Shown here in pieces: positions 1 through 9,530 of a stretch of DNA of 64,000 nt. The notes under the pieces were generated by a model that was not told the DNA's origin, did no database searches, and saw nothing but the letters and a program-made list of their open reading frames with translations. Location: positions 4,774,001-4,838,000 of the forward strand of contig NZ_RCST01000001.1 in assembly GCF_013141865.1 (NCBI RefSeq). The letters are read 5' to 3'. The position numbers and the translations under genes are program-made. Within the stretch, counting starts at the first letter, position 1. Each line of letters opens with the position of its first letter. The DNA is from Methylomonas sp. ZR1. GTDB taxonomy: Bacteria; Pseudomonadota; Gammaproteobacteria; Methylococcales; Methylomonadaceae.

Positions 1-81
1 ATCGCCGAAGGCCAGTCGCGCCAGTTGGTGGATAACGAAGAGGTGCGTAGAGTGTATCTGGGCGAGAAATTTAGTTTATGA
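1..81 (+). CDS. lptB: LptB, LPS export ABC ATPase (3' end only)
   Basis: The first 26 codons end in VYLGEKFSL and then TGA. This matches the usual C-terminal tail of LptB (RVYLGxxFxL), the cytoplasmic ATPase of the LptB2FGC complex that drives lipopolysaccharide to the outer membrane. The 5' part lies outside the window, so no nucleotide-binding motif can be seen. The position 13 bp upstream of rpoN fits the widely conserved lptB-rpoN order, which is the strongest argument for the call. Confidence 0.75.
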   Translation: MAEGQSRQLVDNEEVRRVYLGEKFSL

Positions 82-94
82 AATTCGAATAGTC

Positions 95-1531
95 ATGAAG
101 CAATCTCTACAACTCCGTATCGGTCAGAGTCTGACCATGACGCCGCAATTGCAACAGGCTATTAAGCTGTTGCAGATGTCGACTTTGGACTTACAACAGG
201 AAATTCAGCAAGCCTTGGAATCCAACATGATGTTGGAGATCGACGAAGAGGAACTGCCTAATCTGGAGTTTCGCGATAAAAAACTCGAAAACACCGATCA
301 GCAAACCAGCGAAGGCTCGCAAACCGATATGCCGGACGAATTACCGGTCGATGTCAGTTGGGACGATGTCTACGAAAGCTCTTTGCCCAGCGGTGGCGAT
401 GAGGGCGATAGTCCGGAATTCGAGGCCTTTCGCGGCAAATCCGAGTCTTTACGCGATCATCTGGTTTGGCAGCTGGAGCTGATTCCGATTTCTGACCGCG
501 ATTATGCGATAGCTACCGCTATCATCGACGCGATTAACGATGACGGTTATGTGACCAGCGAATTGGCGGATATTTTTCAGGGACTCCAGGATCAACTGGA
601 AGGCTTGGAAATGGATGAAGTCCTGGCCGTGTTGCATAGGGTGCAAAACTTTGATCCCGTCGGTGTGGCGGCGTTGGATTTGGCTGACTGCCTGGGTTTG
701 CAACTGCAACAGTTACCGGCTACGACGCCTTATCGGTCGGAGGCTTTGGAGTTTGTGCACAGGCATTTGGATTTGTTGGCCAGTTGCGATCAAGCGCGCT
801 TGATGAAGCGGATAGGGATGACCGAGGATGTATTAAAGGGGGTGCTGGCGTTAATCAGAACCCTGGATCCCAAGCCTGGCGCTCGCTTGCAGGATTCTGA
901 TGTCGAATACGTGGTGCCTGATGTGTTCGTCGCCAAAGTCAACGGACAGTGGCTGGTTAATCTGAACCCGGAGATAGCGCCCAAATTGCGCGTCAATCCT
1001 TTTTATTCCGGGATGATCAAACGCGCCGACAATAGTCATGACAATGTCAGCATGAAAAACCATCTGCAGGAAGCGCGCTGGTTTATCAAAAGCTTGCATA
1101 GCCGCAACGACACTTTGTTGAGAGTGGCGAGAAGCATCGTCGAAAAACAAGGCGATTTTTTCGAGCACGGTGCGATTGCGATGAAGCCGATGGTGTTGCG
1201 CGATATTGCCGAGGAATTGGAGTTGCACGAATCGACGATCTCTCGGGTCACCACGCAAAAATACATGCACACCCCGCACGGTGTGATCGAATTTAAATAT
1301 TTTTTCTCCAGCCATGTCAGTACCGATGGCGGGGGAGAGTGTTCGGCGACCGCAATTCGGGCGCTGATAAAAGAGTTGGTCGGCAGTGAAAACCCGGCCA
1401 AGCCATTGAGCGATAGTAAAATATCGGACTTATTGAATGAGAAGGGCATTAACGTCGCGCGCCGCACCATTGCCAAATATCGGGAAGCGATGTCCATTCC
1501 TTCAACCAGCCAGCGGAAAAGGCATATTTGA
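95..1531 (+). CDS. rpoN: RNA polymerase sigma-54 factor RpoN
   Basis: This 478-residue protein is full length for sigma-54. The N-terminal glutamine- and leucine-rich region I (MKQSLQLRIGQSLTMTPQLQ) contacts activators and polymerase. An acidic region II lies at about residues 50-120. The core-binding region is in the middle, a helix-turn-helix is near residues 360-390 (LHESTISRVT), and the C-terminal RpoN box ARRTIAKYRE recognises the -24 element. It directs transcription that depends on AAA+ enhancer-binding proteins. It follows lptB closely and is followed by hpf after 39 bp, probably one transcript. Confidence 0.97.
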   Translation: MKQSLQLRIGQSLTMTPQLQQAIKLLQMSTLDLQQEIQQALESNMMLEIDEEELPNLEFRDKKLENTDQQTSEGSQTDMPDELPVDVSWDDVYESSLPSGGDEGDSPEFEAFRGKSESLRDHLVWQLELIPISDRDYAIATAIIDAINDDGYVTSELADIFQGLQDQLEGLEMDEVLAVLHRVQNFDPVGVAALDLADCLGLQLQQLPATTPYRSEALEFVHRHLDLLASCDQARLMKRIGMTEDVLKGVLALIRTLDPKPGARLQDSDVEYVVPDVFVAKVNGQWLVNLNPEIAPKLRVNPFYSGMIKRADNSHDNVSMKNHLQEARWFIKSLHSRNDTLLRVARSIVEKQGDFFEHGAIAMKPMVLRDIAEELELHESTISRVTTQKYMHTPHGVIEFKYFFSSHVSTDGGGECSATAIRALIKELVGSENPAKPLSDSKISDLLNEKGINVARRTIAKYREAMSIPSTSQRKRHI

Positions 1532-1570
1532 TCAATCTGGAAGAATAATTTTTAAAAACAGGAGTATTCC

Positions 1571-1861
1571 ATGCAAGTCAGTATCACAGGTCATCACGTA
1601 GAAGTCACCGAAGCATTAAAAGCCTACGTGGATGAAAAAATCAGCAAAATCAAACGTCATTTCGACAATGTCGTTGATGTTCACGTCATTTTGACCGTTG
1701 AGAAATTGGAGCAAAAAGCCGAAGCGGCGGTACAAATCAGCGGTGCCAAACTGTATGCCGAAGACGTACAAGAAGATATGTACGCGGCTATCGACAACAT
1801 GGTCGACAAACTCGACAGACAAATCGTCAAACATAAAGAAAAAAATCAGAACCATCGTTAA
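1571..1861 (+). CDS. hpf: Short ribosome hibernation-promoting factor
   Basis: This 96-residue protein starts MQVSITGHHVEVTEAL and has the beta-alpha-beta-beta-beta-alpha S30AE/YfiA fold pattern with a basic C-terminus (IVKHKEKNQNHR). The length is that of the short HPF type, which binds the 30S decoding region and promotes 100S dimers in stationary phase together with RMF. The start is supported by an AGGAG sequence just upstream (about 1560). It lies between rpoN and rapZ as in enterobacteria, but no ptsN follows it. Confidence 0.95.
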   Translation: MQVSITGHHVEVTEALKAYVDEKISKIKRHFDNVVDVHVILTVEKLEQKAEAAVQISGAKLYAEDVQEDMYAAIDNMVDKLDRQIVKHKEKNQNHR

Positions 1862-1917
1862 TTATGGGCTTGCGCGGTACAGGGTGAACGCGATTTTCGC
1901 TCTGTATCGTTTTGCAT

Positions 1918-2775
1918 ATGAAACTAGTCATCGTCAGCGGCTTATCGGGATCGGGTAAAAGTATCGCGTTGGATACTTTGGAAGATTGCGGCTATTACTG
2001 TATCGACAATCTTCCCGTGACCTTGCTTGAGGATTTTGTCGATCATGTGATGCTGAAAGACCCGGCGACTTATAGTAAAACCGCTATCGGTATCGATGCC
2101 AGAAACCGTAACCAGAAGTTAGCCGATTTCCCGGATAGCCTGACTTTTATTCGCAGCAAAGGTATTGATTGCGAACTGGTTTTCATGGAAGCGGATGAGA
2201 ACATCATTCTGAAGCGCTACAGTGAAACGCGCCGCCGCCATCCGTTGACCACCGAAAGTAGGCCACTGCGCGAGGCTTTGGAAATCGAACGGGAAATGCT
2301 GCGACCCCTGGCAGCTCGAGCCGATATACTTATAGATACCAGTTTCACTCACTATCATCAGTTACGGGATTTGCTGAAAAACCGTTTGGGCGAAAAAGGT
2401 AAAAGTTCTTTGTCGATTTTGTTTCAGTCTTTCGGTTTTAAATACGGTATCCCGTTGGATGCCGACTTCGTGTTCGATGCCCGCAGTTTGCCCAATCCCT
2501 ATTGGGCGCCGGAACTGCGAGGATTGACCGGTAAACACGCCGAGGTCATCGATTTTTTGCAGAATGAAGTGATCGTCAAAGAGTTTCTGCATGATATAGG
2601 TTATTTCATCGGTCGCTGGGCGCCGCGCTTCGAATCGGATAATCGCAGTTATTTAACCATAGCGATCGGTTGTACCGGCGGGCAACATCGTTCGGTTTAT
2701 CTGGTCGAGGCATTGAGTAAGCACTTTCAAACTATTACTCCTAACGTTATCGTCAGGCATCGGGAATTGCGTTAA
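1918..2775 (+). CDS. rapZ: RapZ, RNase adapter / nucleotide-binding protein
   Basis: This 285-residue protein has a Walker A motif near the N-terminus (GLSGSGKS, residues 8-15) and the highly conserved C-terminal GCTGGQHRSVYLVEAL segment. In Escherichia coli RapZ binds GlmZ small RNA and presents it to RNase E, linking cell-wall precursor levels to glmS expression. The ATG at 1918 is chosen over an in-frame TTG at 1912 because it gives the canonical MKLVIVSG start. The gene lies 56 bp after hpf; ptsN, which usually sits between them, is absent, and mgtE replaces npr downstream. Confidence 0.95.
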   Translation: MKLVIVSGLSGSGKSIALDTLEDCGYYCIDNLPVTLLEDFVDHVMLKDPATYSKTAIGIDARNRNQKLADFPDSLTFIRSKGIDCELVFMEADENIILKRYSETRRRHPLTTESRPLREALEIEREMLRPLAARADILIDTSFTHYHQLRDLLKNRLGEKGKSSLSILFQSFGFKYGIPLDADFVFDARSLPNPYWAPELRGLTGKHAEVIDFLQNEVIVKEFLHDIGYFIGRWAPRFESDNRSYLTIAIGCTGGQHRSVYLVEALSKHFQTITPNVIVRHRELR

Positions 2776-2810
2776 CGCAATTCCCTAGCCCAATTTCTTG
2801 GTTTTTACCC

Positions 2811-4169
2811 ATGACATCAGCAGCAAAGCTTGAAAATACCGAGCATCTTTTAGATCGCGCCATCGAAGTGCTGACAAAAGACTCTCTGATCGAGATTAGG
2901 AACCTAGTGCGTTCCTTATACCCGGCGGAAGCGGCGCATATTCTCGAGTCATTGGAGCCGGAACTGCGAGCCAAGCTGTGGACGTTGATTCCGCCCAGCG
3001 TGATCGGCGAAATTCTGGTCGAGATAAATGTCGAAGTGGGTAGCAGCTTGCTGAAAATTACCGACAGGAAAGATTTGATTGCCGCGACTGAATCCATGGG
3101 CCATGACGGTATGGTCGATCTGCTGCATGTATTGCCTGAGCCTTTGCTGTCGCAAGTGATGGAATCTATCGGTGTACATAACCGCAATCGCATCGAAAAG
3201 GCGCTTAGCTATGACGAGCATACCGCCGGCGGCTTGATGTCTGACGATGTGTTAACCATTCGCGCCGATGTAACGCTGGACGTGGTAACGCGATATTTAC
3301 GCTTGCGCGGTAATATGCCGACTGCAACAGACAGTCTAATCGTGGTGGATCGCAAAGAGCAGTTTCAGGGCTTGTTGCCGATTAATCAATTGTTGACCCA
3401 CGACCCGCATACCAAAGTTGAGTCGATTATGGATACCCGTAGCTCAGGTATTCCCTACGGTATGCCTAGCCGGGATGTGGCTGGTTTGTTCGAGCGCCGA
3501 AAATTGTTGTCCGCGCCCGTGTTAGCCAATGACGGTAAGGTTTTGGGGCGCGTCACTATCGACGATGTCGTGGGTTTGATTCGGGAAGAAGCCAATCACT
3601 CCTTAATGAGCATGGCCGGCTTGAGCGAAGAGCAGGATATGTTTGCGCCGGTATTTAGTAGTGCCAAGCGTCGTGCGCTTTGGTTGGGCGTGAATTTGCT
3701 TACCGCATTCTTGGCGGCTTCAGTCATCGATTTGTTTGAGGCTACTATTCAACAGATCGTCGCATTGGCGGTATTGATGCCGATTGTAGCGTCTATGGGG
3801 GGTATAGCCGGCAGTCAGACTTTGACACTGGTTGTCAGGGGCTTGGCCTTGCGACAAGTCACCACCGGTAACGCCGTGAGTTTATTGTTTAAAGAGGTCT
3901 CGGTCGGCCTGCTAAACGGCTTGGTTTGGGCTGCTGTGGTGGCGGTAGTGGCTGGGCTGTGGTTCCACAATCCGCATATCGGTATGTTGCTCGGCGTGGC
4001 GATGATGATCAATTTAGTGTGCGCGGCTTTGTCCGGCGTGGCGATTCCGGTGTTGTTGGATAAGATCGGTGTAGACCCTGCGCTGGCTGGCGGTGTGTTG
4101 CTGACCACAGTTACCGATGTGGTTGGATTCATGGCCTTTTTGGGCTTAGCAACCTTGTTTTTACTGTAA
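2811..4169 (+). CDS. mgtE: Magnesium transporter MgtE
   Basis: This 452-residue protein has the MgtE layout. An N-terminal superhelical MgtE_N domain covers about residues 10-125, with two CBS domains at about 130-255. The C-terminal membrane domain, starting near residue 280, has about five hydrophobic helices, including the conserved PIVASMGGIAGSQT segment that lines the pore. Members of this family are Mg2+ channels gated by Mg2+ binding at the CBS/N domains. It follows rapZ after 35 bp and may be cotranscribed with the rpoN cluster. Confidence 0.94.
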   Translation: MTSAAKLENTEHLLDRAIEVLTKDSLIEIRNLVRSLYPAEAAHILESLEPELRAKLWTLIPPSVIGEILVEINVEVGSSLLKITDRKDLIAATESMGHDGMVDLLHVLPEPLLSQVMESIGVHNRNRIEKALSYDEHTAGGLMSDDVLTIRADVTLDVVTRYLRLRGNMPTATDSLIVVDRKEQFQGLLPINQLLTHDPHTKVESIMDTRSSGIPYGMPSRDVAGLFERRKLLSAPVLANDGKVLGRVTIDDVVGLIREEANHSLMSMAGLSEEQDMFAPVFSSAKRRALWLGVNLLTAFLAASVIDLFEATIQQIVALAVLMPIVASMGGIAGSQTLTLVVRGLALRQVTTGNAVSLLFKEVSVGLLNGLVWAAVVAVVAGLWFHNPHIGMLLGVAMMINLVCAALSGVAIPVLLDKIGVDPALAGGVLLTTVTDVVGFMAFLGLATLFLL

Positions 4170-4237
4170 GGAACTGTGCTTTTTGTCACGGAAAATGATA
4201 GTATTTCGGGCATTCAGTAGCGGATTTTCCAAACTCG

Positions 4238-4978
4238 ATGTCAACCGGCGCACCTACTTCGCAAAAAATAGCTTTGGAGTTTAAAAGCACGTCACTGACC
4301 GTGCCGGTGTTGCTGCTAGCCAGTAACGACATCTCTCTGATCGATCAGCAGCTCAAGGAAAAAGTGGTTCAAGCTCCCGAGTTTTTTAAAAACTCGCCCT
4401 TGCTGATCGATCTGCAAAAACTTAACGCGCAAAATCTGCCAATTGATTTCACCGAAATAGTCACTATCGTCCGTCAGCACGGCTTCATGCCGATAGGGGT
4501 GCGCGGCGGTAACGAACATCAGAACGGTGACGCCTTGGCTATGAATTTGCCCCAGCATTCCCTGCACGGCAGCAATGTGCCCTTAGTCAATAAAGCACCG
4601 GCAAAAACCTTGCCGACACCGGCTGCGGAAGAGCAAAAGCAAGCTAATCAGTCAATTGAAAATAAGTTGGTGACACAGCCGATACGCTCGGGCCAGCGGG
4701 TTTATGCCAAAGGCGATTTGATCGTCACCGCAACCGTTAGTGCCGGCGCGGAAATCATGGCGGAAGGTAATATTCATATATACGGATCCCTGCGCGGACG
4801 AGCGCTCGCCGGCGTGCTGGGTAATGTCAATAGCCGTATTTTTTGTTCGGATTTGCAAGCCGAACTGATTTCGATAGCCGGCATTTACCAGCTCAGCGAC
4901 GATTTGAGCAAGTATCCAGCACACAAGCCCGTACAGATCAGTCTGGATAACCAGACGCTGATTATCAAAGATATTTAA
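4238..4978 (+). CDS. minC: Septum site-determining protein MinC
   Basis: This 246-residue protein has an N-terminal MinC_N domain (residues 10-105). A linker rich in Ala, Pro and Gln follows (about 118-148). The C-terminal beta-helix domain (150-246) carries the GDLIVTATVSAGAEIMAEGN and YGSLRGRALAG motifs that bind MinD. MinC blocks FtsZ polymerisation away from midcell. It is the first gene of a minCDE operon, 21 bp before minD. Confidence 0.95.
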   Translation: MSTGAPTSQKIALEFKSTSLTVPVLLLASNDISLIDQQLKEKVVQAPEFFKNSPLLIDLQKLNAQNLPIDFTEIVTIVRQHGFMPIGVRGGNEHQNGDALAMNLPQHSLHGSNVPLVNKAPAKTLPTPAAEEQKQANQSIENKLVTQPIRSGQRVYAKGDLIVTATVSAGAEIMAEGNIHIYGSLRGRALAGVLGNVNSRIFCSDLQAELISIAGIYQLSDDLSKYPAHKPVQISLDNQTLIIKDI

Positions 4979-4999
4979 GCTTTTCTTGGAGGAACAACA

Positions 5000-5812
5000 T
5001 TGGCCAGAATTATCGTAGTAACATCGGGAAAAGGTGGTGTGGGCAAGACCACAACCAGCGCCGCTATCGCGATGGGCTTAGCGAAGCGCGGACATAAAAC
5101 CGCTGTGATCGATTTTGATGTGGGGCTGCGTAATCTCGACTTGATCATGGGATGCGAGCGTCGCGTGGTTTATGATTTGGTCAATGTGATCAACAACGAA
5201 GCCACCCTAAATCAGGCCCTGATCAAGGACAAGCGTTGCGACCAGTTATTTATATTGCCGGCATCGCAAACCCGTGATAAAGATGCTTTAACAACGGAAG
5301 GCGTCGGCAAAATTCTGGAAGAATTGTCCAAAGACTTTAAATACATCGTTTGTGACTCGCCGGCAGGAATAGAGCGCGGTGCTACACTTGCCATGTACTT
5401 TGCTGATGATGCATTTGTGGTAACCAACCCGGAAGTCTCCTCCGTTAGGGATTCGGATCGTATGCTGGGTATCTTGTCCAGCAAATCGCGCCGCGCCGAG
5501 AATGGCGAAGAGCCGATCAAGGAGTATTTGTTGTTGTCGCGTTATTCGCCGGATCGGGTGAAATTGGGGGAGATGCTCAGCGTTGACGATGTACAGGAAA
5601 TTTTGTCGCTACATTTGTTGGGCGTTATCCCGGAGTCCAAGTCGGTGTTGAATGCGTCAAACTCAGGCACACCGGTCATTCTCGACGAGCAAAGCGATGC
5701 AGGTCAGGCTTATGCAGACATCGTGGCGCGTTATTTGGGCGAAACCAAACCACATCGTTTTATCGAGGAAGAGAAAAAAGGCTTATTCAGTAAGCTATTC
5801 GGGAGCAAGTGA
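5000..5812 (+). CDS. minD: Septum site-determining ATPase MinD
   Basis: This 270-residue protein has the deviant Walker A motif GKGGVGKTT (residues 10-18), the switch region DFDVGLRNLD and a C-terminal amphipathic membrane-targeting helix (KGLFSKLFGSK). ATP-bound MinD dimerises on the membrane and recruits MinC or MinE. The start codon is TTG at 5000, supported by a strong GGAGG about eight bases upstream and by the canonical MARIIVVTSGKGG start. Its TGA overlaps the ATG of minE by one base. Confidence 0.97.
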   Translation: MARIIVVTSGKGGVGKTTTSAAIAMGLAKRGHKTAVIDFDVGLRNLDLIMGCERRVVYDLVNVINNEATLNQALIKDKRCDQLFILPASQTRDKDALTTEGVGKILEELSKDFKYIVCDSPAGIERGATLAMYFADDAFVVTNPEVSSVRDSDRMLGILSSKSRRAENGEEPIKEYLLLSRYSPDRVKLGEMLSVDDVQEILSLHLLGVIPESKSVLNASNSGTPVILDEQSDAGQAYADIVARYLGETKPHRFIEEEKKGLFSKLFGSK

Positions 5813-6066
5813 TGAGTCTCTTAGATTATTTCAGATCCTCGAAAACCAATACGGCATCGCTGGCCAAGGAGAGATTGCAAATTCTGGTCGCCCATGAGCG
5901 TGCATCCAGAAATCAACCGTCCTATTTGCCCGAGTTGCAGCAAGAATTGCTGGCGGTGATCCGTAAATATGTCAATGTCGGGCAGGATGCCATTACCGTT
6001 AATTTTGAACAGGATGGAAACCAGGAAACCCTGGAACTTAATATTGTGCTACCTGATGAGCGTTAG
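5812..6066 (+). CDS. minE: Cell division topological specificity factor MinE
   Basis: This 84-residue protein has the N-terminal membrane-binding and anti-MinCD helix (SLLDYFRSSK, AKERLQILVAHER) and the C-terminal dimerisation domain that sets topological specificity. MinE stimulates MinD ATPase activity and drives pole-to-pole or standing oscillation. The ATG at 5812 overlaps the minD stop, and a GTG one codon upstream is less likely. It is the third and last gene of the min operon. Confidence 0.95.
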   Translation: MSLLDYFRSSKTNTASLAKERLQILVAHERASRNQPSYLPELQQELLAVIRKYVNVGQDAITVNFEQDGNQETLELNIVLPDER

Positions 6067-6167
6067 TTGTGCTGACTGGCTTTTGCTGCGGCTTGTGCCG
6101 CGTGAGGCTGGATAGCACGACTAAAACCCCCCGATTTTTTTTGTTGTTTAAATGATGAGGAGTTGAA

Positions 6168-6365
6168 ATGGTGGATACAATTGGCGAAGCAGCTGGAGCA
6201 GTCTGGCAATACTTGCATACGCATGGCGAAGCTAGCGTTAATAAAGTCACGACCGAAACCGGCTTGGGTAAGAACGACGTTCAGCGAGCGATCGGTTGGC
6301 TGGCTAAAGAAGACAAACTGAATATTGAAATGAAAGGCCGCGTAGAAACCCTTTCATTGAAATAA
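6168..6365 (+). CDS. Small winged-helix protein (DUF2582 family)
   Basis: This 65-residue protein has the compact DUF2582 winged-helix pattern: an N-terminal helix (IGEAAGAVWQYLHTHG), a recognition-like segment (TETGLGKNDVQRAIGWLAKE) and a beta-wing (NIEMKGRVETLSL). Proteins of this family are small, stand-alone and of unknown function. DNA binding is inferred from fold only. A strong ribosome binding site (GAGGAG) lies just upstream. It is 101 bp downstream of minE and probably has its own transcript. Confidence 0.8.
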   Translation: MVDTIGEAAGAVWQYLHTHGEASVNKVTTETGLGKNDVQRAIGWLAKEDKLNIEMKGRVETLSLK

Positions 6366-6668
6366 AAGTTTTCCCGCAACCTGCTTAAGGTTGAGCTAAG
6401 CGTGGCGACATTCAATACCGGCTCTTTGCCGGTTTGAGCGTCGCCGGGGTTTGACCTTGGGCGGATTCCTAAATGCCGCTGTGTTTTGTTGGTAAATCTG
6501 TTACCTGACAGGAATGCGTGGCCCGCTTAGACACGCGCCAGTCGCTCTGTCGAAATCAGATACCGTAGCAAACGCATTTAAATTTGCCGACGGAATGGCT
6601 GCGTAATGCCGTGAAAATTAAAAAATACTGATTCTAATAACCCTCTATTGCGGAGTCTTTCTGTCGAA
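6366..6668 (+). other. Intergenic region with a weak terminator-like hairpin
   Basis: About 300 bp without a convincing gene. The only structure seen is a short perfect hairpin at 6417-6433 (ACCGGC, five-base loop, GCCGGT) followed by only a few T residues. It may end the DUF2582 transcript. No tRNA, riboswitch or clear promoter was recognised before the glucan synthase gene. Confidence 0.4.
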
Positions 6669-9470
6669 ATGAAAGCCAAAATTGCCACATTTTTCACCTT
6701 GGTGCTACTGGTTGTCATCAACCTGGGTATCTGGTCTTACGTCAATAATCCGTTAAAACTGCCATCCTGGAGCGATACCATGATGGGGGTGACCTTTAAC
6801 CCCAAGGGGCGCGATTTCAATCCTGCTGACGGGGTATTTCCCACCAGAGAACAAATTCAATCCGATCTGGAGTTATTGTCCGGTAAAGCCCATTCGATAA
6901 GAACCTATACCGCGTTGGAGGGCATGGAGGTTGTGCCTGAGTTGACCGCCAAGAATGCGATCAATCTGGCGATGGGCTGCTGGGTGGATTTGGTTGATGA
7001 CGATAGCGCCGAGGACGATCCGCAAAAAAAGTTAGAGAACACGCAGAAACGGCTGGATAAAAATCAGCGCGAAGTCGAAAGTCTAATCAATCTAACCAAT
7101 CAATATCCAAAAACCATTGTTCGCACGCTGGTGGGTAACGAATCCTTATTGCGTTACAGAAACAAGGTTAGTGGACCTATCGCACAGAAAGTCCGTCAAG
7201 AATTTTCCGGTTCGATGAGCGAACAAGATTTGCAGCTGAAAATCGAGGCGGATGTTAAGGCGGAGGTGGCCGGCAAAGCCAACGAACTGATAGAGTACGT
7301 TCGCGAAGTAAAAAAACGCACCTGGAAACCGGTGAGTACGGCTGAAACCTGGGATATATGGGTAGCAAACCCGGCCTTGGCGGCGGAAGTCGATTACATC
7401 GCTGTGCACATTCTGCCCTATTGGGAAGGTGTGCCGGTCGATTTACCCAAAGGTGCGGAAGGCGATAACGCAGTCGAATATGTGTTCAAGCGTTATTACG
7501 AATTGCAGCAGTTGTACCCCAACAAAACCATCGTGATTACCGAGGTGGGTTGGCCATCCGACGGTCCTCCGCAAAAAGCCGCCACTGCTTCGTTGGCGAA
7601 TCAAGCCAAGTTTTTGCGTGAGTTCCTGAATCGCGCGACTGCCGAAAACATTATTTACTATGTGGTCGAAGCGTTTGACCAGCCATGGAAGATCAAGCTG
7701 GAAGGTACGGCCGGTGCTTACTGGGGCTTATTCAATGCTGATCGTCAGCCTAAGTTCCCGATGGAAGGTGACGTACTGGCCAATCCAACCTGGCGTAACT
7801 GGGCTAGTGGCGCTGCAGTACTCAGTATTATCTTGATGGCGGCCTTCTTGTTTACCCGTAAGAGCTTGAAGCTGCCGGGTAAATTTTTCTTCGGTATCGT
7901 CGCCAACTTGGCGGCGTCGGTATTGTTTTGGTCGGCATCGATTGCCGCCGCTCAATACCAAACCAGTTTTTCGGTGGTGTTCTGGGCGATTTTGCTGATG
8001 ATGCAGGCCATGGCCATCTTGGTGTTGCTGACTGAGAGCCTGGAGATTTCTGAGGTCATCTGGCACCGCAAGGGCCGCCGTACTTTCCAGCCGTTGACGC
8101 CGCCGGCCGGTTTCCGTTATCCGAAAGTTTCGATCCATTTGCCCATCCACAACGAGCCGCCGGAAATGGTGCGCAAGACCTTGAATGCGCTGGCTAAGGT
8201 CGATTATCCGAACTACGAAGTATTGGTGATGGATAACAACACCAAAGATCCGACAGTTTGGCAGCCGGTGCGTGAAGATTGCGACCGCCTCGGGGCGAAG
8301 TTCCGCTTCTTCCATCTGGACAACTGGCCCGGTTACAAGGCCGGCGCGATCAACTATGCGTTGACCAATACCGCTGAAGACGCCGAAATCATCGCGGTTA
8401 TCGACAGCGACTACATTCTGAACCCCGATTGGCTGAAAGCGATGGTGCCGTATTTCGACCAGGAAAATGTCGGCTTTGTGCAGTCGCCGCAGGATTATCG
8501 CGATTCTGGTCAAAGCACGTTCAAAGATATTTGCTACTGGGAGTATGCAGGCTTTTTTAATATCGGCATGGTGCAACGTAACGAATTCAACGCCATTATC
8601 CAACACGGCACGATGACCATGGTCCGCAAGTCGGCGTTCGACAAAGTTGGTCCTTGGGGTGAATGGTGTATCTGCGAGGATAGCGAATTGGGCTTGCGTC
8701 TTTATGAAGCGGGTTACGACTCGGTGTACTGCAAGGAGTCTTTCGGTCGCGGCCTGATGCCGGATACGTTCTCCGGCTATATGACGCAGCGTTTCCGCTG
8801 GGTATACGGCGCGATGCAGATCATCAAAAAGCATTGGCGGCATTTCTTGCCCAACAAAAAGTCTTCGCTTACGTCGGCACAGCGTTACTATTTTGTGGCA
8901 GGTTGGTTGCCTTGGTTTTCAGATGCCTTGGCCCTGTTGTTTACCGGCACCAGCTTGATATTGACCGCGCTGATCGTGTCGGATCCTATTCATAGCGAAT
9001 TGCCGGTAAATGCCTTTCTGCTGCCGACCATAGGCCTGTTTGCATTCAAGATTTTGCGCGGTTTGTGGTTGTACAAAGCGCGGGTGGCTTGTTCAATGCT
9101 GCATGCATTGGGTGCGGCGCTGGCCGGGTTATCGCTGACGCATACCGTGGCACGGGGTACCTTGCAAGGTTTGTTTACCTCCGGCAAACCCTTCATGCGG
9201 ACACCGAAATACGAGCAGCAAGGGCCGTTGGTCGCTGGTTTGCTGATCATTTGGCAGGAGTTGTTACTACTGACCTTGCTGGTGGCCGGCATCCTGGCGA
9301 TGCGCTCTATCGAACATTTCGATAACTTGAGCGGCAGGTTGTGGATGGCGGTATTGGCGGTGCAGTCAGTGCCTTATGTCGCCACACTGCTGACGATTCT
9401 GATCAGCGTTGCGCCCAACTACTTTCCTGGCAAAAAGCTCTCTGCCGATGAGTTAGACGCGGACGAATAA
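6669..9470 (+). CDS. GH17-GT2 beta-glucan synthase, NdvB-like membrane protein
   Basis: This protein of about 933 residues has one N-terminal membrane segment. A periplasmic GH17 domain follows (about residues 35-345), with candidate catalytic glutamates in VGNESL (about 156) and ITEVGWPS (about 289). After two or three more membrane helices comes a family 2 glycosyltransferase domain (about 475-750) with DSDY (about 578), EDSELG (about 669) and QRFRW (about 706), then C-terminal helices. The layout matches Pseudomonas NdvB-type proteins that make periplasmic cyclic or branched beta-1,3-glucans, with GH17 acting as transglycosylase. The ATG at 6669 is preferred over an in-frame TTG at 6648. 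The gene stands alone and ends at a clear terminator. Confidence 0.88.
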   Translation: MKAKIATFFTLVLLVVINLGIWSYVNNPLKLPSWSDTMMGVTFNPKGRDFNPADGVFPTREQIQSDLELLSGKAHSIRTYTALEGMEVVPELTAKNAINLAMGCWVDLVDDDSAEDDPQKKLENTQKRLDKNQREVESLINLTNQYPKTIVRTLVGNESLLRYRNKVSGPIAQKVRQEFSGSMSEQDLQLKIEADVKAEVAGKANELIEYVREVKKRTWKPVSTAETWDIWVANPALAAEVDYIAVHILPYWEGVPVDLPKGAEGDNAVEYVFKRYYELQQLYPNKTIVITEVGWPSDGPPQKAATASLANQAKFLREFLNRATAENIIYYVVEAFDQPWKIKLEGTAGAYWGLFNADRQPKFPMEGDVLANPTWRNWASGAAVLSIILMAAFLFTRKSLKLPGKFFFGIVANLAASVLFWSASIAAAQYQTSFSVVFWAILLMMQAMAILVLLTESLEISEVIWHRKGRRTFQPLTPPAGFRYPKVSIHLPIHNEPPEMVRKTLNALAKVDYPNYEVLVMDNNTKDPTVWQPVREDCDRLGAKFRFFHLDNWPGYKAGAINYALTNTAEDAEIIAVIDSDYILNPDWLKAMVPYFDQENVGFVQSPQDYRDSGQSTFKDICYWEYAGFFNIGMVQRNEFNAIIQHGTMTMVRKSAFDKVGPWGEWCICEDSELGLRLYEAGYDSVYCKESFGRGLMPDTFSGYMTQRFRWVYGAMQIIKKHWRHFLPNKKSSLTSAQRYYFVAGWLPWFSDALALLFTGTSLILTALIVSDPIHSELPVNAFLLPTIGLFAFKILRGLWLYKARVACSMLHALGAALAGLSLTHTVARGTLQGLFTSGKPFMRTPKYEQQGPLVAGLLIIWQELLLLTLLVAGILAMRSIEHFDNLSGRLWMAVLAVQSVPYVATLLTILISVAPNYFPGKKLSADELDADE

Positions 9471-9491
9471 GTACCGCTTGCTTGGTCTCTG

Positions 9492-9530
9492 AAAACCCTT
9501 GTCGGCTGAAAAGCTGGCAAGGGTTTTTTT
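9492..9530 (+). terminator. Rho-independent terminator after glucan synthase
   Basis: AAAACCCTTG pairs with CAAGGGTTTT around a short GC-containing loop, followed by a run of seven Ts. It lies 22 bp after the glucan synthase stop codon and is a textbook intrinsic terminator. Confidence 0.9.

Noticed and set aside
7728..8843. A 371-codon leftward frame inside the glucan synthase gene
   Set aside because: It is an antisense shadow of a gene with strong GH17 and GT2 motifs and has no recognisable domain.
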